A DNA stretch of 64,000 bases from Spongospora subterranea f. sp. subterranea (GCA_049724395.1 JAUGWO010000119.1:23737-87736), one strand, 5' to 3'; counted from the stretch's first letter, positions 11,416 to 23,496 are shown. Program-made: numbers and translations. The notes: generated by a model from the letters alone, not told the origin.

Positions 11416-13129
11416 ATGCTGATCCTGTACGAGACTCCAGCCGGATACGCCCTGTTCAAGGCCAATAATGAAAAAGAAGCTCAGCCCCGTCGACAATATA
11501 TTTCAACACTTTGAGGACGAATCCAAGGCCAACAAGCTCATCTCGTTCCAGGTATCCAGATGTTTATCGCCTCCTCTCATTACCGGGACTGATTGACCGT
11601 TTCGTCCAGGGATTTGCCAAATTTGCAGACACGACTGAGGCTCTTGAAGCCGCTACCTCTCTTTGCGATGGAACTCTCGGCAAGAAACTTAAATCTTTCT
11701 TGAAGAAATCCATTGTCAAAAAGGTACAATACATTCCGGCATCGAAGTCTATTGTGTTTTCTCGATTCGCTAAATATATATTGTCATACAGAACTTGACC
11801 GATACTTTGGTTGTTGCCGATTCCACCTTGGGGAACTTAATCAAGACCAAGTTAGGGATTCAGTGTGTTTCAGACTCCATGACGCAGCAACTCTATCGTG
11901 GGATCCGTTCCCAGCTATCATCGCTTCTATCGGGATTACCCGATCAAGAGCTGCGAACCATGACCTTGGGTCTGTCTCATTCCCTCTCCCGCCATAAGAT
12001 CAAGTTCTCCCCCGATAAAGTCGACACCATGATCATCCAGGCGATTGCCCTTTTGGATGAGCTTGACAAAGAGTTAAACACATACGCCATGCGTGTTCGT
12101 GAATGGTATGGATGGCATTTCCCAGAAATGGCCAAAATCATTTCCGAGACTATCATCTACGCCAGAGTCGTGAAGCTCATGGGAGTTCGTACCAACGCGT
12201 CTACAACCGACTTGTCGTCTCTGATCGACGAAGATACGGAAAGCGAGCTGAAGCAAGCGGCTGAACTATCAATGGGAACGGAAGTGTCTGAAGACGATAT
12301 CAACCACATCACAGCTCTTTGCGATCAAGTTATCAGTATCGCCGAATACCGCACATCATTATTCGATTATCTCAAGTGCCGAATGGCGGCCATCGCTCCG
12401 AACTTGACGGTCATGGTTGGTGAGCTGGTCGGAGCTCGCCTCATCGCTCACGCCGGTTCTCTGCTGAACTTGGCCAAGTCGCCGGCATCGACGGTGCAAA
12501 TTTTGGGCGCTGAGAAGGCGCTTTTCCGGGCCCTTAAAACCAAACATGAGACCCCTAAATATGGTCTGATCTATCACGCCAGTCTTGTTGGTCAAAGCGC
12601 TCCTAAGAATAAGGGCAAAATCAGTCGGGTGTTGGCCGGAAAGACGTCGTTGGCTGCTCGTGTGGATGCGTTGGGAGATGCTGAAGGTGCCACAATCGCG
12701 TTCGCTAATAAGGAGAAAGTCGAGGCGCGCATGAGGGCTTTGGAAGGAGGTGTACGAGTGCCGGGTGAAGTCAGGAACCAGGAGAAGTACATGAAGGCGC
12801 CCGGTGCTGGACGGTCGTACAATCCGGCGGCAGATATCGTGATGAAGACCGAAGCAGTGGAGGAGAAACCTACCGAAAAGAAAGAAAAGAAACAAAAAAA
12901 GAGAAGCGCCGAGGAGGTTGAAGACATTGAAGAGGAGAAAGTGTCAAAGAAGGCGAAAAGGGATAAATCCACTGTTGGTAAGGAGAAAAAGGAAAAGAAG
13001 AGAGTCGTTGAAGAGGTTGTGAAAGTCGATGAAGAGAAGGTGTCAAAAAAAGAGAAGAGAGATAAATCCAGTGCCGATAAGGAGAAGAAAAAGTCAAAGA
13101 AGAAATCTAAATCAACGTCAGACGAATAA
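11416..13129 (+). CDS. NOP58: NOP58, core protein of box C/D snoRNPs
   Basis: This is a nucleolar scaffold of box C/D snoRNPs, needed for 2'-O-methylation and processing of pre-rRNA. The start MLILYETPAGYALFK matches the family N-terminus. Three exons are read: 11416-11551, 11610-11723 and 11792-13129. The long last exon carries the Nop domain: GIRSQLSSLLSG, LGLSHSLSRHKIKFS, VREWYGWHFPEM, SMGTEVSEDDI and VGELVGARLIAHAGSLLNLA. It ends in two lysine/glutamate-rich KKEKRDKS-type tracts, which favour NOP58 over NOP56. Oddity: after KANNEK near 11470 the frame moves by one base (GAAAAAGAAG) to reach KLSPVDNIFQHFEDE. Without that shift exon 1 hits a stop. Identity is very secure; the break is probably an assembly error or a recent indel. 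Confidence 0.95.
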
Positions 13130-13408
13130 AAACTGTGTCACTATCTGCCTATAAACGATTGCCCCATGATGGAATTCATGAATTTATTGTCACAATGACA
13201 TCGGTTTTGTCGCAAAAATGGTCAATACACAGTCACTCGGGATATTATGGAGCCGTCATTGGAGTATGAATCCGGCACACGCCCATCCTTGAGAGAACTA
13301 TTGACCAAGCGGCCGTCAGGTAATTACTGCTCGCTCTGGCTATTCGACCAAAACGCCATTGATCGTGGTCGTCAGTGATTCTGTTGTGCCGGTGGGTGCC
13401 AGGCCGAC

Positions 13409-15042
13409 ATGGCGCAACCGCCTCCCCCCGTCATCGTTACAGGTCCACGAATGGGGCCGCGCGACTGGGCAACGCTAAGTGTCAATGCCGACGCGTCCAA
13501 AGGCAAAAGCTGGACTGGTCAATCCATGACCGGATCCATTTCACTGAATAGCGATCGACTCGCTCAGTCATCAACGTCTTCACTTCCGGATTCATCATCA
13601 GCTTCAGGTGTATTTCAAATTTAATGTCTAACTGAATTATCGGTGGCAATTATTGACGTTGTGTTGTGTGTTTTTGGAAAAGCCCCTGGACCTGACCAGT
13701 GGGGAAAATCGTCGTCGATGCGCCCAGCAGGGGCAGTGGAAAAGAATTGGGGAAAACATCGCGCGGAGCGTGCCAACCTGGACAAACGCGATAAGCTGAT
13801 CCAGGAGGTAATCGATACGGAGCGGTCATATGTGGCGTCGCTTCAGACAATGGCCGCCCAGTACGCCGCACCACTCAAAGAAAATCCACAAAAGTATGGG
13901 GTGAAAAGGGAGCAGGTCGCCACCGTCTTCGAAAATATCGACCCAATTGCGGCATTCCACCTCATATTCCTCGTTGAACTAGAGAAAGAACGGAATCTCG
14001 CCAAGGTCATCATCCGGTTTGGCGATTTCCTCAAAATGTTCGTTGTTTTCGATTGGTGCAATATTGTTTTCATCAATGGCTTGACTGTTGCTGATTAGGT
14101 ATACGACTTTCATCTCTACCTATGATAAGGTCGTACGGTTGCTTGGTCAGATGCGAAAATCGAGCAAATTCACACGATTCCTCGATGAGACTCGTATGCA
14201 CGTTGAGTGTAAAGGTCTCGACCCTGATGTCTTTCATGATCATGCCAATACAACGGATTCCTCGATATGAATTGCTTCTACGCGAGCTGATTTCCTGCTC
14301 CGAGATCGATCCGGACCTGAATCAGGCCTACGACCGAATCCGATACATCGCCAAACATGTCAATGAGACGCAGCGCCATGTCGAGAACATGCTGAAGTTG
14401 CTGGAGATTCAGGATCGCATTACTAATAGCGACCTGGAGTTTGACTTGCTCCAGCCGCATCGCCGCCTGATCAAGGAAGGACGTCTGCAGCAGAAAACTG
14501 CAAGCAAACTGCATAAACTGAAGCCGCGCGTAATATTCCTGTTTTCGGATATTATCCTGTGGACATCGACATCTAACAGTTATCTGGGGCACATCGATTT
14601 GAGCTGTGTCACGATAAAGGACCACGACAGCGAAAAGAACAAGGATATCACATTTCGATTAGGCATTGACGGCAACGAGGCAAGCGATTTGGTCTGGAGG
14701 TGCGAGACACCAGCGGAATGTGTTGAATGGAGAGAGGCCATCAATACGGCAATGGTGAAGCTATGTGAGGTGTTCGTAAGTAGATTGGACGAGAAGGATC
14801 GCGAGAGGTTCGTGGCCATGTCTGGCGACGTCACAGTAGGGAAGGCCGAGATGCTGCGGCAAGCGAAGCTCTCCATCAGGCGGAAGAAGTACGAGAGGCA
14901 GCAAGGTGGCGCGATGCACACGTTTATGAAGGAGAAGTTGCATGAGCTCCAAACCAATAATAATACGATTGGAAACGATGATGACGATAAGGAGTCGTCA
15001 TTCGAGGCCAGTACAATAACGTCAGAAGTCAATAATGAATAG
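13409..15042 (+). CDS. Rho guanine-nucleotide exchange factor (DH-PH)
   Basis: It activates a Rho-family GTPase by GDP release, probably at the plasma membrane in actin or polarity control. Exons are 13409-13607, 13683-14037 and from 14099; phases fit. A Ser-rich N-terminus (about 66 residues) precedes the DH domain: KLIQEVIDTERSYVASLQTM (CR1), FLKM-YTTFISTYDKVVRLL across the second intron, then CKGLD and the CR3 helix MIMPIQRIPRYELLLRELIS. The PH domain follows (LIKEGRLQQKTASKLHKLKPR, FLFSDIILW, final helix VEWREAINTAM) and the tail is basic, then acidic. Oddity: between CKGLDPDVF and MIMPIQ, at about 14230-14238, the frame must skip one base; there is no room for an intron. The stop is 97 bases from the convergent Memo gene. 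GTPase specificity cannot be read from the sequence. Confidence 0.9.
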
Positions 15043-15138
15043 ATGACATTTAATATACGATATCACCCGACCCAATAAATCGGAAATCGTGACGAGAATT
15101 GATTCCATATTATAACAGTGACTTCACATTTATAGAAA

Positions 15139-16418
15139 TTACATTAAACGCAATGCTCCTGCTACATAACTCACGGAACACTCCTTAACCGACGTACATT
15201 TGGCTGAATGGGCATAATTCAGAAACTGCATGCAGTACTGCGACGGTCCGAGAGATGCAACAGCATGCAGTAGCAATGAGATGGGGACTCGGCCACAGAT
15301 TGTGTTCCCGTATTTCTGTAAATAGCGTTCAAATTTGACAGGTTGCAGCGTTTGAATGGCTCGCATTGCCAGTTGATCAATAGCGCAGATGGACTCGTAA
15401 ACTGAACCATGTAAAGGATTATAATAAGTATATCCGAAGCGATCACCAAAATGCATGAAATCGGACGAGATGATGAATAGAGTGCTCGGATCCGCTGATA
15501 AAACATACATGTCATGCATAGTTTGAAGATATAAAACAGTGAGTCTGACCTAGATATTTCGCGAAAATGCTGCCGTATTCTTGTTGGCGTTCCTTTGGAA
15601 CAGATCCGACTACGATGGGCACGATTCGGCAATTACGTGGATTGAAAGTATAGGCAATAAAGGGTAAATGCTGACCAGGGTGCACTCAGATCAAGCATTG
15701 GAATGATCAGTTGAAAAAAAGCGGTGAATTTTAACAACTGGTGACGTGACAGTACTGAAGAAAATGGTGAATAAAAATCCGACCATTTCAATTGAATGTT
15801 CTCGCTCATCAATCGATTTGGTCATCACTTCAAATATTCCTGTTTCCTGAAGTTCTTGTACAGTCTCAGTGCAAATGGTCAGGTTTCCGATTGGCGTCTC
15901 GCATCCATCGACAGCAGGAATCATGCACAACCCTGTTGAATGGTGATGGGATGGACCCTTAATCAAAATCAGTTTCAGATAGCTGCCTCTGCAATGAATC
16001 AGTACCGCAATCATACTAGTATAAATATGCGACTGTATCTCGAGGGAACAATATGTTTATACGAATGTGCAGCCACCTAAACTCAGAACGCGAGTTACAA
16101 TCAACAGAATCGTTCATTGACCCTAGAAAAATACCTGCCCAGAATACCTAAACTATGATCAGAAAAGACCAACACAATCAATAAATCGTGAACCCTAACC
16201 TATATCCAGCGTGAGGAGCAATAATAGCACGAATATTACTGACAGAGCCTTTGACCCCGTCGAACCATTCCGAAATCTGGCAATTGAGCTTATCCCCTAC
16301 CGAACCGATTCAAAGAAAGCATCCCGTGAAGGTTCCTCTCTGGCCCTGCCCTACCGTCTGATTCATACCAGGTCCCAGCATGGGTGGCTGATCGTGATCC
16401 GTTCTTCCTCTTATCCAT
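15139..16418 (-). CDS. MEMO1: Memo1-family protein, seven exons including a 13-base exon
   Basis: Memo proteins are relatives of extradiol dioxygenases. In animals Memo1 acts in cell motility and copper/redox handling. Seven exons give 294 residues, the normal length: 16418-16355, 16296-16200, 16147-16135, 16076-16017, 15957-15784, 15670-15550 and 15494-15139. All phases close. Family landmarks appear in order: ATHAGTWYESD, IRAIIAPHAGYRYSGQ, RIFILGPSHHHST, DEREHSIEMHLPFIAY, LFIISSDFMHFGDRFGY, CGRVPISLLLHA and VSYVAGALRLM. The metal-site histidines of HAG, PHAG, GPSHH and SSDFMHFG are kept. Exon 3 is only 13 bases (G-TAT-TCT-GGG-CAG), yet its YSGQ fits the family exactly. It converges on the RhoGEF. 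Confidence 0.95.
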
Positions 16419-16689
16419 TAATTATCCAATATGAAAGAATAACCTGTTAATCCGTGTGATCATGTGACCGTGTTTCACTGCGCTCTCAATCACTTCGTCA
16501 GTCAAAACTTCATGGATCCACTAACATATCATCTCTTCGTTTCCGTGTAACATCATTGCCAGTGTAACAGAGCCACTGACTACCGCAACAGACCAGACCG
16601 ATACCTTTTCAGACCAAGTTCGATTTTTATTGATATCTGGGTAACCGGGAGACGAGAAGATTGTTCAATGCAGCGTGGAGCGAAATGAG

Positions 16690-16945
16690 CATCGAAGCAC
16701 ATATGACTGCCACATTGATTCCCATTGATATGCCGTCTTTCTCAATGATAAATGTTAGATTGGTTCCCATTGATATGCCGTCTTTTTTGATGATAAATGT
16801 TAGATTGGTTCCCATTGCTATGCCGTCTTTTTTATGATAAAGCAAAACAACGAGGGGTGTCCGATCACGTCGACAAACAACACTGCGAAACCGCATGGCT
16901 AACATTTATCATAAAAAAACTGCATAGCAATGGGAACCAATGCAG
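16690..16945. repeat. Tandem ~53-base repeat with an inverted copy
   Basis: Units containing TTGGTTCCCATTGATATGCC and a GATAAATGTTAGA stretch occur about three times between 16710 and 16845. A reverse-complement copy of the same unit lies at about 16893-16945. The surrounding 16450-17140 has no recognisable gene. Confidence 0.7.
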
Positions 16946-17149
16946 CAGTCATGTGCGCTAATCTTTATTTAGACGCTTTCGATGCTCTTTTGCATTCATT
17001 AATGTCGTTACATCGACGATATCTTCATGATCGTACCAGACATTGAAGTTTTTATCGCCACCAGAATATAAATAAATTCATTCCTACAAGGTACCTCTCT
17101 CACCTTTGATCATAGCCGTGAGACGTAGATTTTCTGGATCTCACCATTT

Positions 17150-19355
17150 ATAATCTCAATAATCGGTTGAAATTTGAAACATTCCAGAAACCCATTGCCA
17201 TCTTCCAATATCTCCTTTCCTCAAGCAATCAGTTACATTAAAGGCGAACTACTACACAATTGTTGAAACAATAAAATGGAAGAAGTACTGTATTGCGACG
17301 TAGGGCGTATCAGTTAGATGTTGTAAATAACAAAGTGTATTAACAATGCGCTAAGGCGCATCATCGCCACCTCGAAATAAAAGGTTAATCGGCAGGACTT
17401 CAGAGCTTTAAGCCGTCGCTTAATAAAAACAGGGCAGTCCTGGAGAAAATCTGTTACAGGCTCCCAGGAATTCTCAATATCCTCAAAGCTGAGCCATGAA
17501 TATTAGCTTCCCAAATAAACCCATATTGGGATCATAATGAACATCCAGGACATTTTCAAATCCCGCGTCATCATGCGAGAATTTCTTGCAGACATCTTCT
17601 GTAATGTTCAGTGTCGAGTCGGCGTAGAACTTGAGTCGAGAGGAGTGGCAACATGATTTTTTTTTGGTAAGAATACTAATACGGAAGGGCCCAGTCCAGA
17701 GAACCTTCAGCTTATTTTTTTAAGCATTTAAAGCATTAGACACTAGGACAAAATCTCCCACAGAGAAGAGTGGGAGCTTAACCCTATTTCGCCTACAGTT
17801 TCAACAAGACGCCGTTGGTCCGTCTTCTCCCCGACAGGTTTATGCCACTTTTGCAGGGCTGGTCGAAGATCCTCCACTAAAGCATTTAGATTTGATCCAA
17901 ATTTAGAGGGACAATCCAAAGGTGAGGACGGCGATTGGCCACAAAAGAGTGTGACAGCCGCAAGCCGATCAGGAGGCGTAGAGTGGTTGAGCGCAAAGCG
18001 AACAAGTGGAATAAGAATTGGTCAATCCCTCAAGTCGAGGCGGAGCTCGGAGATGAGGGATCGTGGGACATGAAAGAATGCGACGATTGACGACTACAAT
18101 CGTACCATTGGGCCGGGGCAGTATGCCAGAGTAAAATGATGACGGATATGTAGGTTTAAACAAAGATTTCCAATCAACGAATTTTAAGAAATGGGATCCT
18201 CGATCCGAGACGAAGGTGAAAGTATTCTATACCGGCAGATCCAGTCAAGTAGACGTTCGGCTGCAAAAGCGGCAGTTGGATTCAAGCAGGGAAACAGTTC
18301 GGTAAAGGACGACAAAAGTCGCCTGGTCGTCCTTTGTCTCCATATTGTCGTGTTCTAATTGGTGGCGTCTATGATTGGGCAAGTAGTGACTCGGGCTAGG
18401 CAAGGCTGGGTTGCCATCCGATAGATCAGTGCGTCAACGTCAATCCCTAGACGTCGCAGAAAGGGTCTTCCCGACATTGGAATGTCAGCCATTCAAATTT
18501 GGTGACGCCGGAGGGTAACGGATCCGCCCTCCGGTTCCAGGAAAACTTAAAAAAGTACAAAACGTGAGCAGATGCCCTCATGGTCGCTGGCAAACCGGAA
18601 AGTGATTGGGTCTATGAAAACAGCTGAATCTGGGAAGTTATCAAATAAATTGTCTCCCATTACAGAAATCCGCGCCGTCGTCGATTGTTTTTGAACGACG
18701 GCTGTTGCAAAACCGACCGAAAGAATAACCGAAAACCCAAACACTTAAACCTCCACCCTTCGTACTCTAAAATCGGAGATTCTTTCGGTTGGTTCTGCAA
18801 CAGCCGTTGTATCCGCTGTGCCAAGGTAGCGGAAGGCATCATCAGTAGAAATAGTCTCACTGAACTTCGGTAGTTCAGACGAGGAAATGGGATAGGTTTT
18901 CGTGGAAAGGGCTTTAGCAGAGACAGCAGGCTTGTCATTTATTGACTCTTTGAACTTGCAGTAGCAGCTGACTCATCACTTGGTTGGTTTGCTGCTGCTG
19001 TTGCATAAAGCTTTGTGACGACAGGTTGGATGGAGAAAAAGGAATCTAGATAAGAGGGACTTGAGGCGGAGGGGGAGGATCAGAAATTTGGTTCATCGGT
19101 ATAGAGGAAGGTTTCATGGGATTGTGGATGGTTTTCCCAGACCTTGTTTGCATAAACTTTTGTACCCTAGGGAGGAAGCGTAGTGGTCACTATTGCGCCG
19201 TAGGGCGTATGAAGTCTGTCTTCTTCCATTATTGTTTCGTAGTAGTTCGCCTATAATGTAATCTTTGACTGTGTTACGGTCGTGATTGCTTGAGGAAAGG
19301 AGATATTAGAGGATGGCAATGGGTTTATGGAATGTTTTGAGTTTCAACCGATTGT
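17150..19355 (-). mobile_element. Ty3-type retroelement remnant with inverted ends
   Basis: Minus-strand fragments around 17750-18150 resemble the C-terminal half of a Ty3-type integrase: a decayed YCPGP/NGT block, SELRLDLRD, ILIPLVRFALNHSTP and LNALVEDLRPALQKW, in broken frames. The ends are inverted rather than direct. About 140 bases at 17150-17290 (with CCTTTCCTCAAGCAATCA and GGCGAACTACTAC) recur in reverse complement at about 19195-19355. A second small inverted pair lies inside at 18697-18725 and 18779-18808. An intact LTR element would have direct repeats, so the locus is rearranged or the ends belong to another element. Confidence 0.6.
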
Positions 19356-19741
19356 TAACTCTGCTTTATTCAAAAGGTTAAGCTTCCGGAATTTGCGAAC
19401 AATGCCCCCGGAGCACCGGATTATTTTATCTGTGTTGGACAGCGCCATCTTGTGCGAAGATAGGCCACAATGGAAATAAATGGACAACGCCGTAGTTTGA
19501 GGAATAACAACTAACCCACACCATTGGATTATTTGACAGTCCTGAAATATTTCGAACGACAAATTTCAAGGCCGAACTCAATTTGACAAATTTCGATTAG
19601 TTGGTCCAAAGCAATCAATAATGACGGTGTGCGAGGGCCACGGGTGTGGCACGGCGACACACCGGCCGGGACTGCACTATTGTCCAGTGCACAGAACTGC
19701 AGTTGGCGTGTTTGAAAGTGGAGCGCGACCTTCCGAACTCA

Positions 19742-19817
19742 ACTGTTCCGGCCGACTGCAGTGGTCCGGCCGACTGCCGACTGCAGTGGTCCGGCCGACT
19801 GCAGTGGTCCGGCGACC
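19742..19817. repeat. GC-rich short tandem repeat
   Basis: The unit CTGCAGTGGTCCGGCCGA and partial versions occur about four times in a row. It lies 90 bases before the start of the CBS-domain gene, so it may sit in its promoter or 5' leader. Confidence 0.85.
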
Positions 19818-19906
19818 GATACACTCAACCAAAGCAGGACAGTCATTGGCTTTCCCCTCAGACATTTCTGTTTTCTTCATCGCGTATCTAACACGAGCGG
19901 TCGCCA

Positions 19907-21142
19907 ATGTCGGAACCGCCTATACAAGTGGGACTTCATGCCGCTTATCCCCCCTTAGATGCTCTTTTACAGGCTCCGATCACAGTCTGTATTCCTCCCG
20001 AGCGCAATCTGGTTATTCTACACCATGCGTCGACGGTTGAGGCCGCCCTTCAGACGCTATCCCAGGCGCGTGTTCTGGTCCGTTTATCGTCCTTTTGCAA
20101 TCATTCCGTATTAATTAACGAACGCTGAGCAAAGTCGGCTCCAGTAATGCGTCCTCACACTGACGTTGACAGTTCTGTCCAATGGGTGGCCCTTGTCTCA
20201 TGCCATGACCTATGCCGATTCATCGCCACACAAGCAGACTATCAGGCAGCCATGAAAACGCCAATAAGTAAAGTGCTGGCCACATCGAGTTCCTCGCCAT
20301 TGCAAGGTTCGACCGCATATTGGCAAACAAGTATCCTCTCCCATGAACCTGAGGCCATCTGTTCAGTTGAGGGACGAACCCGCATCATTAACGTGATTGA
20401 ATTCCTAGGAAGTACTGGTCGGATGCACCGGTGCTTGGTCAACCGACAGAAAAATGGACTTCAACCCTCTCCTGTATCCCAATCGGATATCAATCGGTGT
20501 ATCGCATCCCATCTCTACGACTCAGAACCATTAATTCACTTTGCCAACGTGCAATTGCAAGCTCTAGGTATCGTCTCCATTAAATCCGCTCAACTCGGCC
20601 ATCACACGACCGCTGATCAGGTTTTGGAGGCAAACGCCCTGTGTCTATAAACGATGATGCGACGTTAGCTGATGCGATCCATACACTAACCCAAATGCAG
20701 GTCTCATGTTTGGCTATCATCGATAAATCCCAGAAGACGTTGATTGGGAATTTCTCCCCATCGGATTTACGAGGACTAGGTAAGCTATTGACCACTGGTC
20801 CATGAAGAAACTGGCAATTCTGATGTTATTTCTTAAGGTGCTGAATTGCCCGATCTTCTTCCTAAGAAGGTAGTTGACGTGTTGCGAAAGTACTCTCCGG
20901 CGTCATTGGAGCCGATATCGGTCTCGCCCACCGAATCGATTGGGGTTCTTATGACCCGTATGGCGACTACCAAACTGCATCATATATTCTGTCAGGATCC
21001 CAACGGAAAACCGCAAGGACTCATTACTCTTACCGATATCTGCAATATTCTTTACAAGGTACGATTTGCCCGACATTTCTAACCCTAGTCCAATCACTGA
21101 TATCTGATTCTATAGTTCAATCCAGACGACAATAAACAATAA
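19907..21142 (+). CDS. CBS-domain protein (AMPK-gamma/SDS23-like)
   Basis: Tandem CBS domains usually bind adenine nucleotides and act as energy sensors, as in AMPK gamma or yeast SDS23. Exons read: 19907-20069, 20130-20779, 20838-21058 and 21116-21142, the last coding only FNPDDNKQ. CBS-like units are seen in VILHHASTVEAALQTL, WVALVSCHDLCRFIA, PVSINDDATLADAIHTLTQM with CLAIIDKSQKTLIGNFSPSD, and SVSPTESIGVLMTRMATTKL with GKPQGLITLTDICNIL. Three or four CBS motifs fit the length. Oddity: at about 20637-20641 the frame breaks. Reading on gives a stop, while the shifted frame gives the expected PVSINDD; the site is a CCC run, so one missing C would restore it. It could be SDS23, AMPK gamma or another four-CBS protein. 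Confidence 0.8.
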
Positions 21143-22518
21143 TTTTGTATTCGTCAATGCAGTTGTATTTTATTTTTAGATCGCCTGTGCGATACTGACC
21201 ACGAGGCCGTCAATAATGGGTTGCCTTCAATCTCATTTCCCGTTTGATTTGAATTTCATTGTCACTCATAATCCAAATCCGCGGCCAATTTCCATAAACG
21301 TCCAGCTGCTGCATTATGGGCAAGATCTCCCCATTTTCCCCCATTTTCATATTACCAATATCAACCATGGCAACTACTAAGACGACCATGATTGTCTGAC
21401 GAAAAATAACTTTCTCTCATCCTGGGTTTTGCGCGTTGTTTCTCAATCCCTATCGATGGCGAATTCAACAACTTCAACTTGATGAACCTGTTGTGGTTTG
21501 CATTCATTTGTCGATTTTGAAGTTACGGCTGGCTTGAATTCAAGGGCCAGTCTCATGGCGACAGAGTTCCTAGTGACCTGTGCGGTGACGAATGGCTGAC
21601 AGTTTTTAATCAACACGCCCTGTCCAAGACCGAAACCGCCCTTCGCTCAAATCCAAATCTGAACTTAATCGAGAAGTTGAGTTGTACGCTGTCGCTGATG
21701 CGGTTATTTTTGTCAGATTCGATCAAGACGCATTCAGAACTCCCAAACAGATGACCTCCAGACGACGAATTAAGAGTTTGAAAGTCGAGACGTCATTGGT
21801 GTCATTCAATAAGAATTACAACAGTACTTTGATGATGCAACTTGGCAATTTTCTAACAGTTCGATAGGAAGCGACGAACCCGCTCAGCATAATATATTGA
21901 CAGGTGAATTTCGGTGGTAAAACTGGCACAAGAACGTATGTAGGTCATGGGGGGATTCGCTGCCCCCAACTACACGCTGACATTATCAAAAACATAATGC
22001 AATGATTTAGCTCTTTTTGTAGGCATTTATACGGCATTCACAAAAGGAACAAGGGTTCAGCGTATATACAGAGTAAAACCATAGTGAGTAATCAGTGATA
22101 GTTTACTATTGAATTGAAAATTCCAGCACGGGTAGGAGTAAATACCAGCAAGCAACGAACCTGAACCATTACCTCAAATCGAACCTGAGTCTATGCAAAT
22201 GTTAGTCAGGATCCGCTGGCAGGACAGCGAGTTCAGCTGGCTTGTGTGCAATGGACCATTGACCCTAAATCCTAATATAGGCCATAGAGCCGTGTCTGTG
22301 ACTGCACTACACTTCCCTAGTCATGCCATGCCGGCTCCGTTACACACTGCTCCAGTAGTCGTCCTGCCAGCTGCCATCCTATCATGCTGCATGCTGCAGT
22401 GGACCACCAGTACCAGAGATTGCTCATCATCCGCCTGGCATTGCTCGAACCGCATTCCGCAAGTTCCTCCTGTCTTTAGTTCGCCGTCGTCATCGTCGTC
22501 GTCATTGGCATCATCGTC
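21143..22518. other. Intergenic, nothing recognised
   Basis: An open frame at 21682-21867 has no family features. 22193-22522 is a plus-strand frame ending in a serine run encoded by GTC/ATC trinucleotides. It probably covers the 5' leader or a first exon of the KOW-motif gene. Confidence 0.35.
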
Positions 22519-23259
22519 ATGATCGTATCTCAGATCGTGGTCCCCGGCCGCCCACCGCTATCAGCTCTTCCATGCCGGCCACATCATCAAAGACGCCAGC
22601 CGGCCCGTGCCGCCAACGTCCCAGACTGGGTCGGTCGCCGAGTCCACATTCTACGAGGGCGACAAGCTGGAGCCTTTGGCACAATCGTTCAATACGCTGA
22701 AGGCAAATTCAGGATCGTACTGAACGGAATTGTCATCGTTAAACACGCCGACGACGTTGAGCTGCTTGACGATGGGGAGATGATGATTGATATTGACGAC
22801 GACATGATCGGGAAGCGAGTCCTGATAACGGGAGGAACATATTCTGGATGTCCTGGCGTGGTTCGCGGCAGAGCATTGGGGTCGTATTACTGTCTAGGGA
22901 TGACTGATCGCCGAGGGCAACTCATGATCATCATGAAGAAGGCGGAAGATGTTCGTCTGGCACCATCCGATGATAAATCGACAACGGACGCGACCATGAC
23001 CGTTGCCGCTAACATATTGATGGATATGATGGACAGGCGGTTGGCCAGCGAACAACAGCAATATCTGGGCAAGCGACAGGCTGGCGTTCAATGCGAGAAG
23101 AATGACCCGCTGGCTCCATGCGAGAATCGCCTCAATGGACAGCAGCAGCAGGCCCAACAGAAGTCGATTCAGGTTCCGAAATATCAATACGGATATCAAG
23201 TTGTGAACGGGTCTAAGCCAAGGACCATTGATCGAATACCTTTCGCCAATAGGTCCTGA
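22519..23259 (+). CDS. Protein with two KOW-like motifs, function unknown
   Basis: The 246-residue frame begins with a short hydrophobic stretch and a Pro/Arg-rich region. Two similar units follow: VPDWVGRRVHILRGRQAGAF with GTIVQY (residues about 34-60), and MIGKRVLITGGTYSGCPGVV (about 95-115). Both have the hydrophobic-G-K/R-V-I-G-G-Y/G-G-I/V pattern of KOW motifs, small beta-barrel folds seen in SPT5 and ribosomal proteins that bind RNA or proteins. The C-terminal third is Gln-rich without recognisable domain. Upstream in frame is VVIVVVIGIIV, preceded by a CTTTAG acceptor-like site at about 22480, so a spliced first exon with a membrane segment is possible. No named family is recognised. 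Confidence 0.55.
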   Translation: MIVSQIVVPGRPPLSALPCRPHHQRRQPARAANVPDWVGRRVHILRGRQAGAFGTIVQYAEGKFRIVLNGIVIVKHADDVELLDDGEMMIDIDDDMIGKRVLITGGTYSGCPGVVRGRALGSYYCLGMTDRRGQLMIIMKKAEDVRLAPSDDKSTTDATMTVAANILMDMMDRRLASEQQQYLGKRQAGVQCEKNDPLAPCENRLNGQQQQAQQKSIQVPKYQYGYQVVNGSKPRTIDRIPFANRS

Positions 23260-23496
23260 AATGACCAGCGAAAACCGGTTCGGTTTCGAATAACTTATCA
23301 ACATCAGAACACAAATAACTCTACTCGAATAGCCCCACAACACCCTCAATATATGAACAGATTTCATTCAGATTACCCGATTGTTGCAGTGGATCATAAC
23401 AGATATATTTGACTGTAAAAGGATATAGACATACGAACGGAAATCGATGGGGATTACAGAGAACGAACAGTTTGGGTTGAGATGGTCCACAACCGA

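Noticed and set aside
15691-16014. Reading the frame from 16014 as the Memo N-terminus, implying a truncated pseudogene
   Set aside because: The first residues (LKLILIK) are intronic. Splicing RIFIL to GPSHH and following the exons up to 16418 recovers a complete gene.
19621-20040. 139-residue plus-strand frame over the GC-rich tandem repeat
   Set aside because: It runs through the short repeat and overlaps the CBS gene in the wrong frame; no domain is visible.
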